From Cupriavidus lacunae (lineage in GTDB: Bacteria; Pseudomonadota; Gammaproteobacteria; Burkholderiales; Burkholderiaceae): a DNA stretch of 64,000 nucleotides. How positions within the stretch are numbered: position 1 is the stretch's first letter; each line of letters begins with the position of its first letter. The stretch is from the NCBI RefSeq assembly GCF_003353055.1, contig NZ_QKWJ01000001.1, positions 250,235 through 314,234 on the forward strand, written 5' to 3'. The position numbers and the translations under genes are program-made. This document shows positions 27,740 through 36,805 of the stretch, one piece after another. The notes beneath the pieces are model-generated. The model was not told the origin of the DNA and did not search any database. It worked only from the letters and a program-made list of their open reading frames with translations.

Positions 27740-28876
27740 ATGATCCTTCAACAAGCCCTGCGACGCGAGCTCGCCTACACCGCCGGCGCGGTGTTCCTGG
27801 TGATGCTGACCTTCATGCTCACGTCGCTCGTGATCCGCATCCTGGGGATGGCAGCCAACGGCAAGGCCAGCCCCAACGACGTGCTGATGCTGATCGGCCT
27901 GGCCACCATCGGCTACCTGTCGATCCTGCTCTCGGCCACGCTGTTCATTTCCACCCTGATCGTGCTGACGCGCTGGTACAAGGATTCGGAAATGGTGGTG
28001 TGGTTCTCCGCCGGCATCTCGCTGCGCGACCTGGTCAAGCCGGTGCTGCAGTTCGCCGCGCCCTTCATCGTGCTGGCGCTGCTGCTGGGCATGTTCGCCT
28101 GGCCCTGGGCCAACCAGCAGAGCACGCTGTTCCGCGACCGCTTCGAGCAGCGCGGGGTGATGTCGATGATCGCCGCCGGCCGCTTTATCGAGCCCGCCAA
28201 GGCCAACTACGTGCTGTTCATCGAAGGCATGGACGCCGACATGAAGCATGCGCGCAATGTCTTCGTGGCCAACGCCGAAGCCAACAAGATCGGCGTGGCG
28301 CTGGCGCACCAGGGCCAGTTCGAGACCATGCCCAACGGCGACCGCCTGGTGGTGATGGAAAACGGGCGGCGCTATTCCGGCACGCCCGGCCAGATCGACT
28401 ACCGCATCGTCGAGTTCGAACGCTATGCGGTCAAGGTGGACAACAAGCCGCCCGAGTCCGAGGCCGACACGCCGCCCAAGAGCCGCGACACCATCGACCT
28501 GATCCGCAACCCCACGCGTGAAAACCTGGGCGAGCTGCTGTGGCGCATCTCGCTGCCGATCCTGGCCTTTAACTTCGTCATGATCGCGATCCCGCTGGCC
28601 TACGTGAACCCGCGCCTGGGACGCTACACGCCGCTGGTGTTCGCGGTGCTGATCTACCTGACCTACAGCAACCTGATCAACCTGTCGCAGTCCTGGGTGC
28701 GCTCGGGCGCGCTTCCGTTCTGGCTGGCATGGTGGCCGATCCACCTGGGGGTGTTGCTGGGGGCGCTGCTGCTGTTCCGCTACCGCCAGAACCGCAGCCT
28801 GGGCGGCTGGCGCGCCGTGTTCGGCCTGCGCAGGCGCAATACCGGCACGCGTGCGACCACCGGAGGCCGGGCATGA
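27740..28876 (+). CDS. lptF: LPS export ABC transporter permease LptF
   Basis: A 378-aa permease with three N-terminal spans, a periplasmic beta-jellyroll domain (about residues 130-270), and three C-terminal spans. It starts MILQQALRRELAYTAGAVF, which is characteristic. With LptG and LptB it extracts lipopolysaccharide from the inner membrane toward LptA. The stop overlaps lptG by 4 nt. Confidence 0.95.
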   Translation: MILQQALRRELAYTAGAVFLVMLTFMLTSLVIRILGMAANGKASPNDVLMLIGLATIGYLSILLSATLFISTLIVLTRWYKDSEMVVWFSAGISLRDLVKPVLQFAAPFIVLALLLGMFAWPWANQQSTLFRDRFEQRGVMSMIAAGRFIEPAKANYVLFIEGMDADMKHARNVFVANAEANKIGVALAHQGQFETMPNGDRLVVMENGRRYSGTPGQIDYRIVEFERYAVKVDNKPPESEADTPPKSRDTIDLIRNPTRENLGELLWRISLPILAFNFVMIAIPLAYVNPRLGRYTPLVFAVLIYLTYSNLINLSQSWVRSGALPFWLAWWPIHLGVLLGALLLFRYRQNRSLGGWRAVFGLRRRNTGTRATTGGRA

Positions 28877-30060
28877 GGATCCTGCGCGTCTATGAACGCT
28901 ACTTCGGCCGCCTGGTCTATGGCGTGTTCGCCTTCATCCTGTTCGCGGTGCTGTCGCTGTTCGTGTTCTTCGACATGCTCAGTGAGCTGGAGAGCGTCAA
29001 CGGCAAGTACACCTCGCTGATCGCGCTGTTCCACGTGCTGCTGCAGGCGCCCACGCGCGTGTACGAAGTGCTGCCGATCGCGGTGCTGATCAGTGCGATC
29101 TACGTGTTCTCGCAGCTGGCCAGCCAGTCCGAGTTCACCATCTTCCGCGTGGCCGGCCTGAACACGCGCCAGGCGCTGTTCTCGCTGTTCAAGCTGGCGG
29201 TGCCGCTAGCGCTGGTGACCTTTATCTTCGGCGAGTTCATCGGCCCGCGCGCCGAGCAGTTCGCGCAGAAGGTCAAGCTCGAGGCAATCGGCGCAACGGT
29301 GTCGTCGGACTTCCGCTCCGGGGTCTGGGTCAAGGACCGCGACAAGGATGCCGCCGGCGGCGGCGAGATCACCCGCTTCGTCAACGTGGCGGGGCTGCGG
29401 CCGGACCAGACCATCACCGGCATCACCATGTATGAGTTCGACCCGCAATACCGCCTGCGCGTGATCCGCGTGGCGCAGGAGGGGCGCTACCAGGGGGGCC
29501 AGTCGTGGGAGCTGCAGAACGTCAGCGAAACCCGCTTCATCGAGCTGGCGCCGCAGGCCCAGGGCGCGCATCCGGCAGCCGCCCAACACCCGGCCCCCGC
29601 GCGCGACGCCCTGACCCCGGACTTCCGCGCCGAGCAGGTCAAGTTCCCGCGCGTGGCCATGCATTCCGAGCTGACGCCGCAGATCCTGTCGGTGCTGCTG
29701 GTGACGCCGGAACGGATGTCGACGCTGGACCTGTTCCGCTATATCCGCCACCTGCGCGACAACAAGCAGGACACGCAGCGCTATGAGATCGCCTTCTGGA
29801 AGAAGGTGGTCTACCCGCTGACGCTGTTCGTGATGGTGGCTCTGGCCCTGCCTTTCGCCTACCTGCACGCACGCGCCGGCGCCGTCGGCGTGAAGGTGTT
29901 CGGCGGCATCATGCTGGGGCTGTCGTTCCACTTGTCGAATACGCTGTTCTCGCATGTCGGCCTGCTGCATACCTGGCCGCCGATCATCTCGGCGCTGGTG
30001 CCGGGCACGCTCTACCTGATGGTGGCGCTGCTGGCACTGCGTTGGGTGGACCGGCACTGA
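28873..30060 (+). CDS. lptG: LPS export ABC transporter permease LptG
   Basis: A 395-aa partner of LptF with the same layout: spans at the start (MRILRVYERYFGRLVYGVFAF), the large periplasmic domain, and C-terminal spans with GVKVFGGIMLGLSFHL. The periplasmic domain carries an Ala/Pro-rich insert near residues 228-250. ATG 28873 was chosen for the ATGA overlap with lptF. CbiX follows 13 nt later. Confidence 0.94.
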   Translation: MRILRVYERYFGRLVYGVFAFILFAVLSLFVFFDMLSELESVNGKYTSLIALFHVLLQAPTRVYEVLPIAVLISAIYVFSQLASQSEFTIFRVAGLNTRQALFSLFKLAVPLALVTFIFGEFIGPRAEQFAQKVKLEAIGATVSSDFRSGVWVKDRDKDAAGGGEITRFVNVAGLRPDQTITGITMYEFDPQYRLRVIRVAQEGRYQGGQSWELQNVSETRFIELAPQAQGAHPAAAQHPAPARDALTPDFRAEQVKFPRVAMHSELTPQILSVLLVTPERMSTLDLFRYIRHLRDNKQDTQRYEIAFWKKVVYPLTLFVMVALALPFAYLHARAGAVGVKVFGGIMLGLSFHLSNTLFSHVGLLHTWPPIISALVPGTLYLMVALLALRWVDRH

Positions 30061-30073
30061 GGCGAGGGTTGCC

Positions 30074-30466
30074 ATGACCGCGCCCACCCAGGCCCTGGTG
30101 CTGTTCGCGCACGGCGCGCGCGATGCGCGCTGGCGCGAGCCGTTCGACCGCCTGCAGCAGAAGGTAGCCGCTGCCCTGCCCAGGTGCGAGGTGCGGCTGG
30201 CGTTCCTGGAGCTGATGACGCCGGTGCTGCCGGACGCGCTGGCCGACCTGGCGGCGCACGGCATGTCCGACGTCACCGTGGTGCCGGTGTTCCTGGGCCA
30301 GGGCGGTCACCTGCGGCGCGACCTGCCGGCCTTGCTCGACCAATGCCGGCAAGCGCACCCCGGGCTGCGCATCCATTGCGCGACGGCAGTGGGCGAGGCC
30401 GATGCGGTGCTGGATGCGATGGCGGCGTACTGCGTTGCCTCATTGCCCGGAAGCAGCCAGCCCTGA
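30074..30466 (+). CDS. cbiX: Short-form sirohydrochlorin chelatase CbiX
   Basis: A 130-aa single-domain CbiX(S): it needs to dimerise to make one two-lobed chelatase. LFAHGARDARW holds one metal-facing histidine (His13) and VPVFLGQGGHLRRD the second. It inserts Fe2+ for siroheme or Co2+ for B12. Both products are relevant here: the cysteine operon convergent with it needs siroheme, and a B12 cluster lies in the same window. No nickel-type His-rich tail is present. It sits 13 nt after lptG. Confidence 0.87.
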   Translation: MTAPTQALVLFAHGARDARWREPFDRLQQKVAAALPRCEVRLAFLELMTPVLPDALADLAAHGMSDVTVVPVFLGQGGHLRRDLPALLDQCRQAHPGLRIHCATAVGEADAVLDAMAAYCVASLPGSSQP

Positions 30467-30489
30467 GCAGAAGCGCGGCCCGCCATGAC

Positions 30490-30526
30490 AAAAGCCCTGT
30501 ACCGGCATGCCGATACAGGGCTTTTT
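30490..30526. terminator. Bidirectional terminator between cbiX and cobA
   Basis: AAGCCCTGTA / TACAGGGCTT is flanked by A- and T-runs, with a second small palindrome (CGGCATGCCG) as the apical part. It serves convergent transcripts on both strands. Confidence 0.88.
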
Positions 30527-30549
30527 GCTTGGTGGCGCTCAGGTAGAGA

Positions 30550-31350
30550 TCAGGCGGCGCGCGGCGTCTGCACTGCGGTTTCGCCGACGCCTTCGCGCGG
30601 CGTTTCGGTGGCCCGCGCGGCCAGCGCGGCCCCAATCATCAGCAGGCTCGGCTGCACCGGATCGATCCACGCGGCCGCTTCACCTGCGGCCATCCGGCCG
30701 AGTGTGAATTCACGACTGCGCTGCCGCGGCGTGGAGACGGCTTCCACCACCCACGCCGGCGTAGAAGCCGGCTTGCCATGCGCGATCAGCTGCGCGGCAA
30801 TCGATGCCGCCTGGTCGCGGCCCATGTAATAGACCAGCGTATCGGCCTTGACCGCGGCTTCGATGTCGGCCGAGCCCTCACCATCCGCGGCCTTTGCCTG
30901 CGTGGCAAACGCCACGCTGCGCGACACACCCCGCTTGGTCAGCGGCTTGCCGATTGCCGAAGCAGCCGCCAGCGCAGCGGTGATGCCCGGCACCACTTCG
31001 TATTCGATGCCGGCCGCTTCCAGCGCCTGCAGTTCCTCGTCGGCGCGGCCGAACAGCATCGGGTCGCCGCCCTTCAGGCGCACCACGCGCTCGTACTTGC
31101 TGGCCAGGTCGACGATCTGGCGGTTGATGAACAGCTGCGCGGTGGAGCGCTGCCCGCAGCGCTTGCCCACCTCGACCAGTTCCGCCTGCGGACACCAGGC
31201 CAGCATCTCCGGCGCTACCAGTGCATCGTGCAGCACCACCTGGGCTTCGCCCAAAAGCCGTGCACCACGCACCGTAATGAGATCTGCCGCACCGGGGCCT
31301 GCCCCGATGAGGCTCACCTTGCCGTAAGTCTTCTGTGCCTGCTGGTTCAT
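30550..31350 (-). CDS. cobA: Uroporphyrinogen-III C-methyltransferase
   Basis: A 266-aa SUMT, the methyltransferase half of CysG as a free-standing protein. The N-terminal VSLIGAGPGAADLITVRG and the VVRLKGGDPMLFGR substrate loop are clear. It makes precorrin-2 with two SAM. At the end of the cys operon it supplies siroheme for sulfite reductase. The oxidase/ferrochelatase half of CysG is missing; CbiX next door could chelate, but a precorrin-2 dehydrogenase is not in the window. Confidence 0.93.
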   Translation of the reverse strand: MNQQAQKTYGKVSLIGAGPGAADLITVRGARLLGEAQVVLHDALVAPEMLAWCPQAELVEVGKRCGQRSTAQLFINRQIVDLASKYERVVRLKGGDPMLFGRADEELQALEAAGIEYEVVPGITAALAAASAIGKPLTKRGVSRSVAFATQAKAADGEGSADIEAAVKADTLVYYMGRDQAASIAAQLIAHGKPASTPAWVVEAVSTPRQRSREFTLGRMAAGEAAAWIDPVQPSLLMIGAALAARATETPREGVGETAVQTPRAA

Positions 31351-31388
31351 CTCCGGCCCCTAGCCTGTTCGTTCCTGTCTGTCAGCGA

Positions 31389-32693
31389 TCAGGAGAACGC
31401 ACGGATCATGCCTGCGGCCACCGTGTGGTTGGTCGCTTCGTCGATCAGGACGAAGGCGCCCGTTGCCGGGTTGTCGCCATAGGCATCGCACACGATCGGC
31501 TTCTGCAGCGAGATCTGCACCGAACCGATGTCGTTCAGGCGGATATCGTGGCGGCCAGTCTCATGCGACAGCGTGTGCACGTCCAGCACGCGGTCCACCG
31601 CCGACACGCGCGCGAACACGCTCGCCGTGGTGTGCTTGAGCACGTACTTGCGCGCCGGGTTCAGCGATTCGTCGTCGAACCAGCACAGGTCGGCCTGCAG
31701 CTTCTTGGCCGGCGCGGTGGCGGCATCGGCGGCGACGAACATGTCACCGCGTGATACATCGACGTCCTCGGTCAGGCGCACGGTGACAGTGTCACCGACG
31801 TTGGCGGATTCCGCCACGCCGTTGGGCGTCAGCACCTCGGCGACCACGGCTTCGCGGTTGGCGGGCAGCACGCGCAGCTTCTGGCCGACGCGCACGGTGC
31901 CGGCTTCGATGCGGCCGGCATAGCCGCGGAAGTCGTCCGACTGGGAACCGTCCTGGCGGATCACCAGTTGCACCGGGAAGCGCAGCGCGGCATCGTCCTC
32001 GGGCGCGGCTTCTTCCACCGGCAGGTCCTCCAGCAGCGGCAGCAGCGGCTCGCCCTGGAACCACGGCATGGCATCGCTCTCGTGCACGATATTGTCGCCG
32101 CGCAGCGCCGACACCGGCACGTAGCGCACGTCCTTCAGGCCGAGCTGGCTGGCCAGTTCGGTGTAGGCGGTGCGGATCTCGTTGAAGCGCTCTTCGCTGT
32201 AGTCGACCAGGTCCATCTTGTTGATGGCGACGATCACGTGGCGGATTTCCAGCAGCTTCAGGATCGCCGAATGGCGCTTGGTCTGGGCCAGCAGCTCGGC
32301 GCGGCCGTCCTTGACGGTGACACGGGTGGCATCGACCAGCACGATGGCCGCGTCCGCGGTCGAGGCGCCAGTGACCATGTTGCGGGTGTACTGCTCGTGG
32401 CCCGGCGTGTCCGCGATGATGAACTTGCGGCGCGCGGTCGAGAAGTAGCGGTAGGCCACGTCGATGGTGATGCCCTGCTCGCGCTCGGCCTCCAGGCCGT
32501 CGGTCAGCAGCGAGAAGTCGATCTGCTCGCCGGCGGTGCGCTTGTTCTTGGCGTTGGCCAGCGCGGTCAGCTGGTCGGACAGCACAGCCTTGCTGTCATA
32601 CAGCAGGCGGCCGATCAGCGTGCTCTTGCCGTCGTCGACGGAGCCGGCGGTGATAAAGCGCAGCAGGCCTTGATGGGTTGCTTGGTGAGTCAT
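31389..32693 (-). CDS. cysN: Sulfate adenylyltransferase subunit 1 CysN
   Basis: A 434-aa EF-Tu-like GTPase: G1 GSVDDGKST (near residues 16-24), G3 DTPGHEQY and G4 NKMD. GTP hydrolysis drives CysD to form adenosine phosphosulfate. It is the stand-alone form with no fused APS kinase (CysC) domain, consistent with direct APS reduction by the adjacent CysH. Begins 25 nt after cysD. Confidence 0.95.
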   Translation of the reverse strand: MTHQATHQGLLRFITAGSVDDGKSTLIGRLLYDSKAVLSDQLTALANAKNKRTAGEQIDFSLLTDGLEAEREQGITIDVAYRYFSTARRKFIIADTPGHEQYTRNMVTGASTADAAIVLVDATRVTVKDGRAELLAQTKRHSAILKLLEIRHVIVAINKMDLVDYSEERFNEIRTAYTELASQLGLKDVRYVPVSALRGDNIVHESDAMPWFQGEPLLPLLEDLPVEEAAPEDDAALRFPVQLVIRQDGSQSDDFRGYAGRIEAGTVRVGQKLRVLPANREAVVAEVLTPNGVAESANVGDTVTVRLTEDVDVSRGDMFVAADAATAPAKKLQADLCWFDDESLNPARKYVLKHTTASVFARVSAVDRVLDVHTLSHETGRHDIRLNDIGSVQISLQKPIVCDAYGDNPATGAFVLIDEATNHTVAAGMIRAFS

Positions 32694-32718
32694 GTCTGAA
32701 TCCTTTGCTGCGTGCGGC

Positions 32719-33684
32719 TTAGAAGTAGCCTTCCTTCTTGCGGCGTTCCATCGAGGCTTCGCTCGTCTGGTCGTCCATGCGGGTGGCGCCGCGCTCGGTG
32801 ATCTCGGTCACCGCGGTCTCGGCGATGATCGCTTCCGGCGAATCGGCAACGCTGGCCACCGGGCAGGTGCAGCTGATGTCGCCCACGGTGCGGAAGCGCA
32901 CCGACAGCACCTCGCTGACATCGCCGTCCTGCTTGGGCGTGATCGGCGTGACCGGCACCAGCAGGCCGTTCTTGCGCACCACTTCGCGCTCGTGCGCGTA
33001 GTAGATCGGCGGCAGCGCCAGCTTTTCGCGGGCGATGTACTGCCACACGTCCAGCTCGGTCCAGTTCGAGATCGGAAACACGCGCATCTGCTCGCCCTGC
33101 GCCATGCGGGCGTTGTACAGGCTCCACAGCTCGGGGCGCTGGGCCTTGGGGTCCCACTGGCCGAACTCGTCGCGGAACGAGAAGATGCGCTCCTTGGCGC
33201 GGGCCTTCTCTTCGTCGCGGCGGGCGCCGCCCATCAGCGCGTCGAATTGATGCTCGCCGATGGTTTCCAGCAGCGTCACGGCCTGGGCCGCGTTGCGCGA
33301 ATCGGTTTCCTTGCGCAGCCGCACGGTGCCGCGCTTGATCGAATCCTCGACATGGCCCACCACCAGGCGCGCGCCCAGCTCAGCCACGCGCTGGTCGCGG
33401 AAGGCGATGACTTCCGGATAGTTGTGGCCGGTGTCGATATGCACCAGCGGGAACGGCAGCTCGATCTTGCGGTCGCCCAGGCGGAAGGCCTTCAGCGCCA
33501 GGTGCAGCATCACGATCGAGTCCTTGCCGCCGGAGAACAGCAGCGCCGGGTTGCGGCACTCGGCCACCACCTCGCGGATGATGTAGATGGACTCCGCCTC
33601 CAGGCGGTCGAGATGGTCGTTCTGTACCTGCAACAGGTGCGCCACGCTGCTGGTGGCTTCTGCGATGTCGTTCATGATGCCCAT
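32719..33684 (-). CDS. cysD: Sulfate adenylyltransferase subunit 2 CysD
   Basis: A 321-aa PP-loop ATP pyrophosphatase with the loop SGGKDS (near residue 51) and the PLVHIDTGHNYPEVI segment. It adenylylates sulfate using ATP in complex with CysN. The C-terminus ends in the usual MERRKKEGYF. The first ATG (33684) and an in-frame ATG three codons later are both usable. Confidence 0.95.
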   Translation of the reverse strand: MGIMNDIAEATSSVAHLLQVQNDHLDRLEAESIYIIREVVAECRNPALLFSGGKDSIVMLHLALKAFRLGDRKIELPFPLVHIDTGHNYPEVIAFRDQRVAELGARLVVGHVEDSIKRGTVRLRKETDSRNAAQAVTLLETIGEHQFDALMGGARRDEEKARAKERIFSFRDEFGQWDPKAQRPELWSLYNARMAQGEQMRVFPISNWTELDVWQYIAREKLALPPIYYAHEREVVRKNGLLVPVTPITPKQDGDVSEVLSVRFRTVGDISCTCPVASVADSPEAIIAETAVTEITERGATRMDDQTSEASMERRKKEGYF

Positions 33685-33696
33685 TTTATTCCGGCC

Positions 33697-34500
33697 TCAA
33701 TGCTTGATGTTCTGTTCGTGGAGCCCGCACTCTTTCGAGTCCTTGCTCTCCCACCACCAACGTCCCGCGCGCACGTCCTCGCCCGCGCGCACCGCACGCG
33801 TACACGGCTCGCAGCCGATGCTGGGGTAGCCCTTGGCGTGCAGGTCGTTGACGGGCACGTTGTGGCGCTTCAGGTAGGCCCACACCTCGGCCTCGCTCCA
33901 GTCCGCCAGCGGATTGAACTTGGGGATGCCGCGGGCCTCGTCCAGTTCCTCGAACGGCAGTTCCGAGCGCGTGACGGCCTGCTCGCGGCGCTGGCCGGTC
34001 AGCCACGCGTCCGCGTGCGAGAGCGCGCGGTTGAGCGGCTCGACCTTGCGGATGCCGCAGCATTCCTTGCGCAGGTCGATGCTGTCGTAGAAGCCATTCA
34101 GCCCGTGCTTCTTCAGGTAGTTCTCGACAGCCTCGGCGTCCGGCGTGAACTGCTCGATGCTGTAGCCGTAGTGCGCCTGCACCTTGTCCAGCACCGCCAG
34201 CGTCTCGGCGTGCAGGCGCCCGGTCTGCAGCGTGAACACGCGGATGCCCGCGCGCACGCCTTCGGTGCCGCGCAGGATCGCGTCGGTCAGCACCATGTCC
34301 TCGGCCGCCAGGCTCGAGGCAAAGCGCGCGCGGAAGTAGCGGCCGGCGATGCCCGCCAGGCGTTCGCCCAGCTCACGCTCCTTCTGTTCCAGCGCGGCGA
34401 CGCTGCCGGTGTATTCCGGCGCGACCCACAGCGCGGGCGGACGCAGCGCCGATACGGCGCCAGCATCGACCACGGCGATGTCGCTCAGCACCGTGCTCAT
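33697..34500 (-). CDS. cysH: Adenylyl-sulfate (APS) reductase CysH, Fe-S type
   Basis: A 267-aa thioredoxin-dependent reductase. Two cysteine pairs, ECCGIRKVEPL and SIGCEPCTR, are the [4Fe-4S] ligands that mark assimilatory APS reductases, in contrast to PAPS-only enterobacterial CysH. The catalytic cysteine lies in the C-terminal ECGLH. Absence of cysC in the operon agrees. ATG 34500 shares 4 nt with the DUF934 gene; a longer open frame upstream is a shadow of that gene. Confidence 0.93.
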   Translation of the reverse strand: MSTVLSDIAVVDAGAVSALRPPALWVAPEYTGSVAALEQKERELGERLAGIAGRYFRARFASSLAAEDMVLTDAILRGTEGVRAGIRVFTLQTGRLHAETLAVLDKVQAHYGYSIEQFTPDAEAVENYLKKHGLNGFYDSIDLRKECCGIRKVEPLNRALSHADAWLTGQRREQAVTRSELPFEELDEARGIPKFNPLADWSEAEVWAYLKRHNVPVNDLHAKGYPSIGCEPCTRAVRAGEDVRAGRWWWESKDSKECGLHEQNIKH

Positions 34501-35078
34501 GCCGTTTCCTTCGCTTGCGCGCCAACCTCTGCCCGCGCGCGGCGGAACAGGGGCAGCGGCTCGTCCACCGAGGCCTGGTAGGTCACGGTGAACTCGGTAA
34601 AGCCCTTGATGGCGTCGTCGATGCTCTTGTCGGCGCGCACCGCGAAGGCGTCGAAGCCGCAACGCTTCATGAAGTTGAGCTGGTCGCGCAGCACGTCGCC
34701 GATGGCGCGCAGCTGGCCCTTCCAGTGGTAGCGGGTGCGCAGCAGGTAGGCCGTGGAGAAGCCGCGGCCGTCGCGGAACACCGGGAAGTCCACCGCCACC
34801 AGCGCCACGCGCGCGAACAAGGCCTCGGCATCGCCCGGCTCGTCTTCCGGGGCCAGCCACACGCCGGTGCGAGCCGCGTCGCGGCCGGCCAGCAGCGATT
34901 CGTTGGCCTTCCACACCGACAGCGGGAACAGCACCGCGTCCTGGCTTTGCACGGCCGCGGCGATCTGCTCGTCGGTCAGCGGCTGCTCGGCGGTGCCGCG
35001 CAGCACGGTCCAGGCGTCATCGACGATGACGGGGGCGACGGTAGCGCCGTCCTGTTGCAGTTGAATGATCTTTGCCAT
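34497..35078 (-). CDS. DUF934 protein of the sulfite reduction operon
   Basis: A 193-aa soluble DUF934 protein. The C-terminal part has the family pattern GRGFSTAYLLRTRYHWKGQL and DQLNFMKRCGFDAFAVR. It is regularly found between the siroheme sulfite reductase and APS reductase in Proteobacteria without cysJ. A role in electron delivery or assembly of the reductase is often supposed but not shown. ATG 35078 was preferred over the upstream in-frame ATG at 35132, which would overlap cysI. It is 16 nt from the cysI stop. Confidence 0.85.
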   Translation of the reverse strand: MAKIIQLQQDGATVAPVIVDDAWTVLRGTAEQPLTDEQIAAAVQSQDAVLFPLSVWKANESLLAGRDAARTGVWLAPEDEPGDAEALFARVALVAVDFPVFRDGRGFSTAYLLRTRYHWKGQLRAIGDVLRDQLNFMKRCGFDAFAVRADKSIDDAIKGFTEFTVTYQASVDEPLPLFRRARAEVGAQAKETA

Positions 35079-35094
35079 GTTCAGTCTCCGGTCC

Positions 35095-36777
35095 TCAGGC
35101 TTCAGCGCGCTCGCGCGGTTGCTTGTCGGCATAAACGCGTTCCTTGAACGGAGCGATGCCGATGCGGGACAGGGTTTCGATAAAGCGTTCGTCTTCGATG
35201 CGGTTGGCCACGAAGGTGTCGATGATGCGGGTCACCACCTCGGGCATTTCCTCGGCGCTGAACGACGGGCCGATCACCTTGCCCAGCGCGGTCTGGTTGC
35301 CCTGGGCGCCGCCCAGCGTGACCTGATACCACTCGGAACCATCCTTGTCGACGCCCAGCACGCCGATATTGCCGACGTGGTGATGGCCGCAGGCGTTGAT
35401 GCAGCCCGAGATATTCAGCGAGATCTCGCCCAGGTCATAGACATAGTCGAGGTCGTCGAAGCGCTCCTGGATCGCCTGCGCGATGGGGATCGACTTGGCA
35501 TTGGCCAGCGAGCAGAAGTCGCCGCCCGGGCAGGCGATGATGTCGGTCAGCAGGCCGATGTTGGGCGTGGCCAGGCCGGCCTTCCTGGCCAGGCCCCACA
35601 GCTTGAACAGGTCCTGCTTCTTCACGTCCGGAAGGATCAGGTTCTGCTCGTGCGCCACGCGCAGCTCGCCAAAGCCGAACTGGTCGGCCAGGTCGGCCAC
35701 GGCTTCGATCTGCGCGTCGGTGGCGTCCCCCGGGGGCGACACCACGCCGGGCTTGGTCGACAGCGTCACCGCGGCGTAGCCCGGCACCTTGTGGCCGTGC
35801 ACGTTGCGGCTGACCCAGCGCGCAAAGGCCTTGTCTTCCAGCAGGTGGTTCTCGTACGAGGCGTCGGTGTCAGCCAGCTTTTCATAGGCCGGCGGCGTGA
35901 AGTACTGCGCCACGCGGTCGAACTCGGCCTGCGTCAGCGTGGCCGGGCCGTCCTTGCTGTGCTGCCATTCTTCCTCGACTTCCTGCGCGAACTTCTCGGC
36001 GCCGATGGCCTTCACCAGGATCTTGATGCGCGCCTTGTACTTGTTGTCGCGACGGCCATAGCGGTTGTACACGCGGATGGCCGACTCGACATAGGACAGC
36101 ATGTGCTGCCACGGCAGGTCGTCCTTGATGACCGTGCCCAGGATCGGCGTGCGGCCAAGGCCGCCGCCGGCCAGGATGCGCAGGCGCGTTTCGCCTTCGG
36201 CGTTCTTGTAGGCGTAGATGCCGATGTCGTGCATCTGCACCACCGCGCGGTCGTCGGCCGATGCCGAGATCGCGATCTTGAACTTGCGCGGCAGGAAGGC
36301 AAATTCCGGCTGGAAGGTGCTCCACTGGCGCAGCAGCTCGGCCAGCACGCGCGGGTCCACCGATTCGTCCGGCGCGACGCCGGCGAAGTGGTCGGTGGTG
36401 ATGTTGCGCACGCAGTTGCCCGAGGTCTGGATCGCGTGCATCTCGACGCTGGCCAGCTCGGCCAGCACGTCGGGCACGCGCTCCAGGTCCATCCAGTTGT
36501 ACTGGATGTTCTGGCGGGTAGAGAAGTGGCCGTAGCCGCGGTCGTACTCGCGCGCGATATGGCCCAGCTTGCGCATCTGCTTCGACGACAGCAGGCCGTA
36601 CGGGATCGCCACGCGCAGCATGTAGGCATGGCGCTGCATGTACAGGCCGTTCTGCAGGCGCAGCGGCAGGAATTCTTCCTCGGTCAGCTCGCCGGACAGG
36701 CGGCGGCGCACCTGGTCACGGAACTGGGCGACGCGCTCGGCGACGATGCGCTGGTCATATTGGTCGTACTGATACAT
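35095..36777 (-). CDS. cysI: Assimilatory sulfite (nitrite/sulfite) reductase hemoprotein CysI
   Basis: A 560-aa siroheme/[4Fe-4S] reductase built of two nitrite/sulfite-reductase repeats: ferredoxin-like half-domains at about 60-130 and 320-390. Cluster and siroheme cysteines are in CPGGDFCSLA and ISGCINACGHHH. It reduces sulfite to sulfide with six electrons. No flavoprotein partner (CysJ) is encoded nearby, so ferredoxin or an unknown donor is likely. Context excludes assimilatory nitrite reductase. Confidence 0.92.
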   Translation of the reverse strand: MYQYDQYDQRIVAERVAQFRDQVRRRLSGELTEEEFLPLRLQNGLYMQRHAYMLRVAIPYGLLSSKQMRKLGHIAREYDRGYGHFSTRQNIQYNWMDLERVPDVLAELASVEMHAIQTSGNCVRNITTDHFAGVAPDESVDPRVLAELLRQWSTFQPEFAFLPRKFKIAISASADDRAVVQMHDIGIYAYKNAEGETRLRILAGGGLGRTPILGTVIKDDLPWQHMLSYVESAIRVYNRYGRRDNKYKARIKILVKAIGAEKFAQEVEEEWQHSKDGPATLTQAEFDRVAQYFTPPAYEKLADTDASYENHLLEDKAFARWVSRNVHGHKVPGYAAVTLSTKPGVVSPPGDATDAQIEAVADLADQFGFGELRVAHEQNLILPDVKKQDLFKLWGLARKAGLATPNIGLLTDIIACPGGDFCSLANAKSIPIAQAIQERFDDLDYVYDLGEISLNISGCINACGHHHVGNIGVLGVDKDGSEWYQVTLGGAQGNQTALGKVIGPSFSAEEMPEVVTRIIDTFVANRIEDERFIETLSRIGIAPFKERVYADKQPRERAEA

Positions 36778-36805
36778 GGCGGGATCCGTTCAGTATTCGT
36801 TAAAT

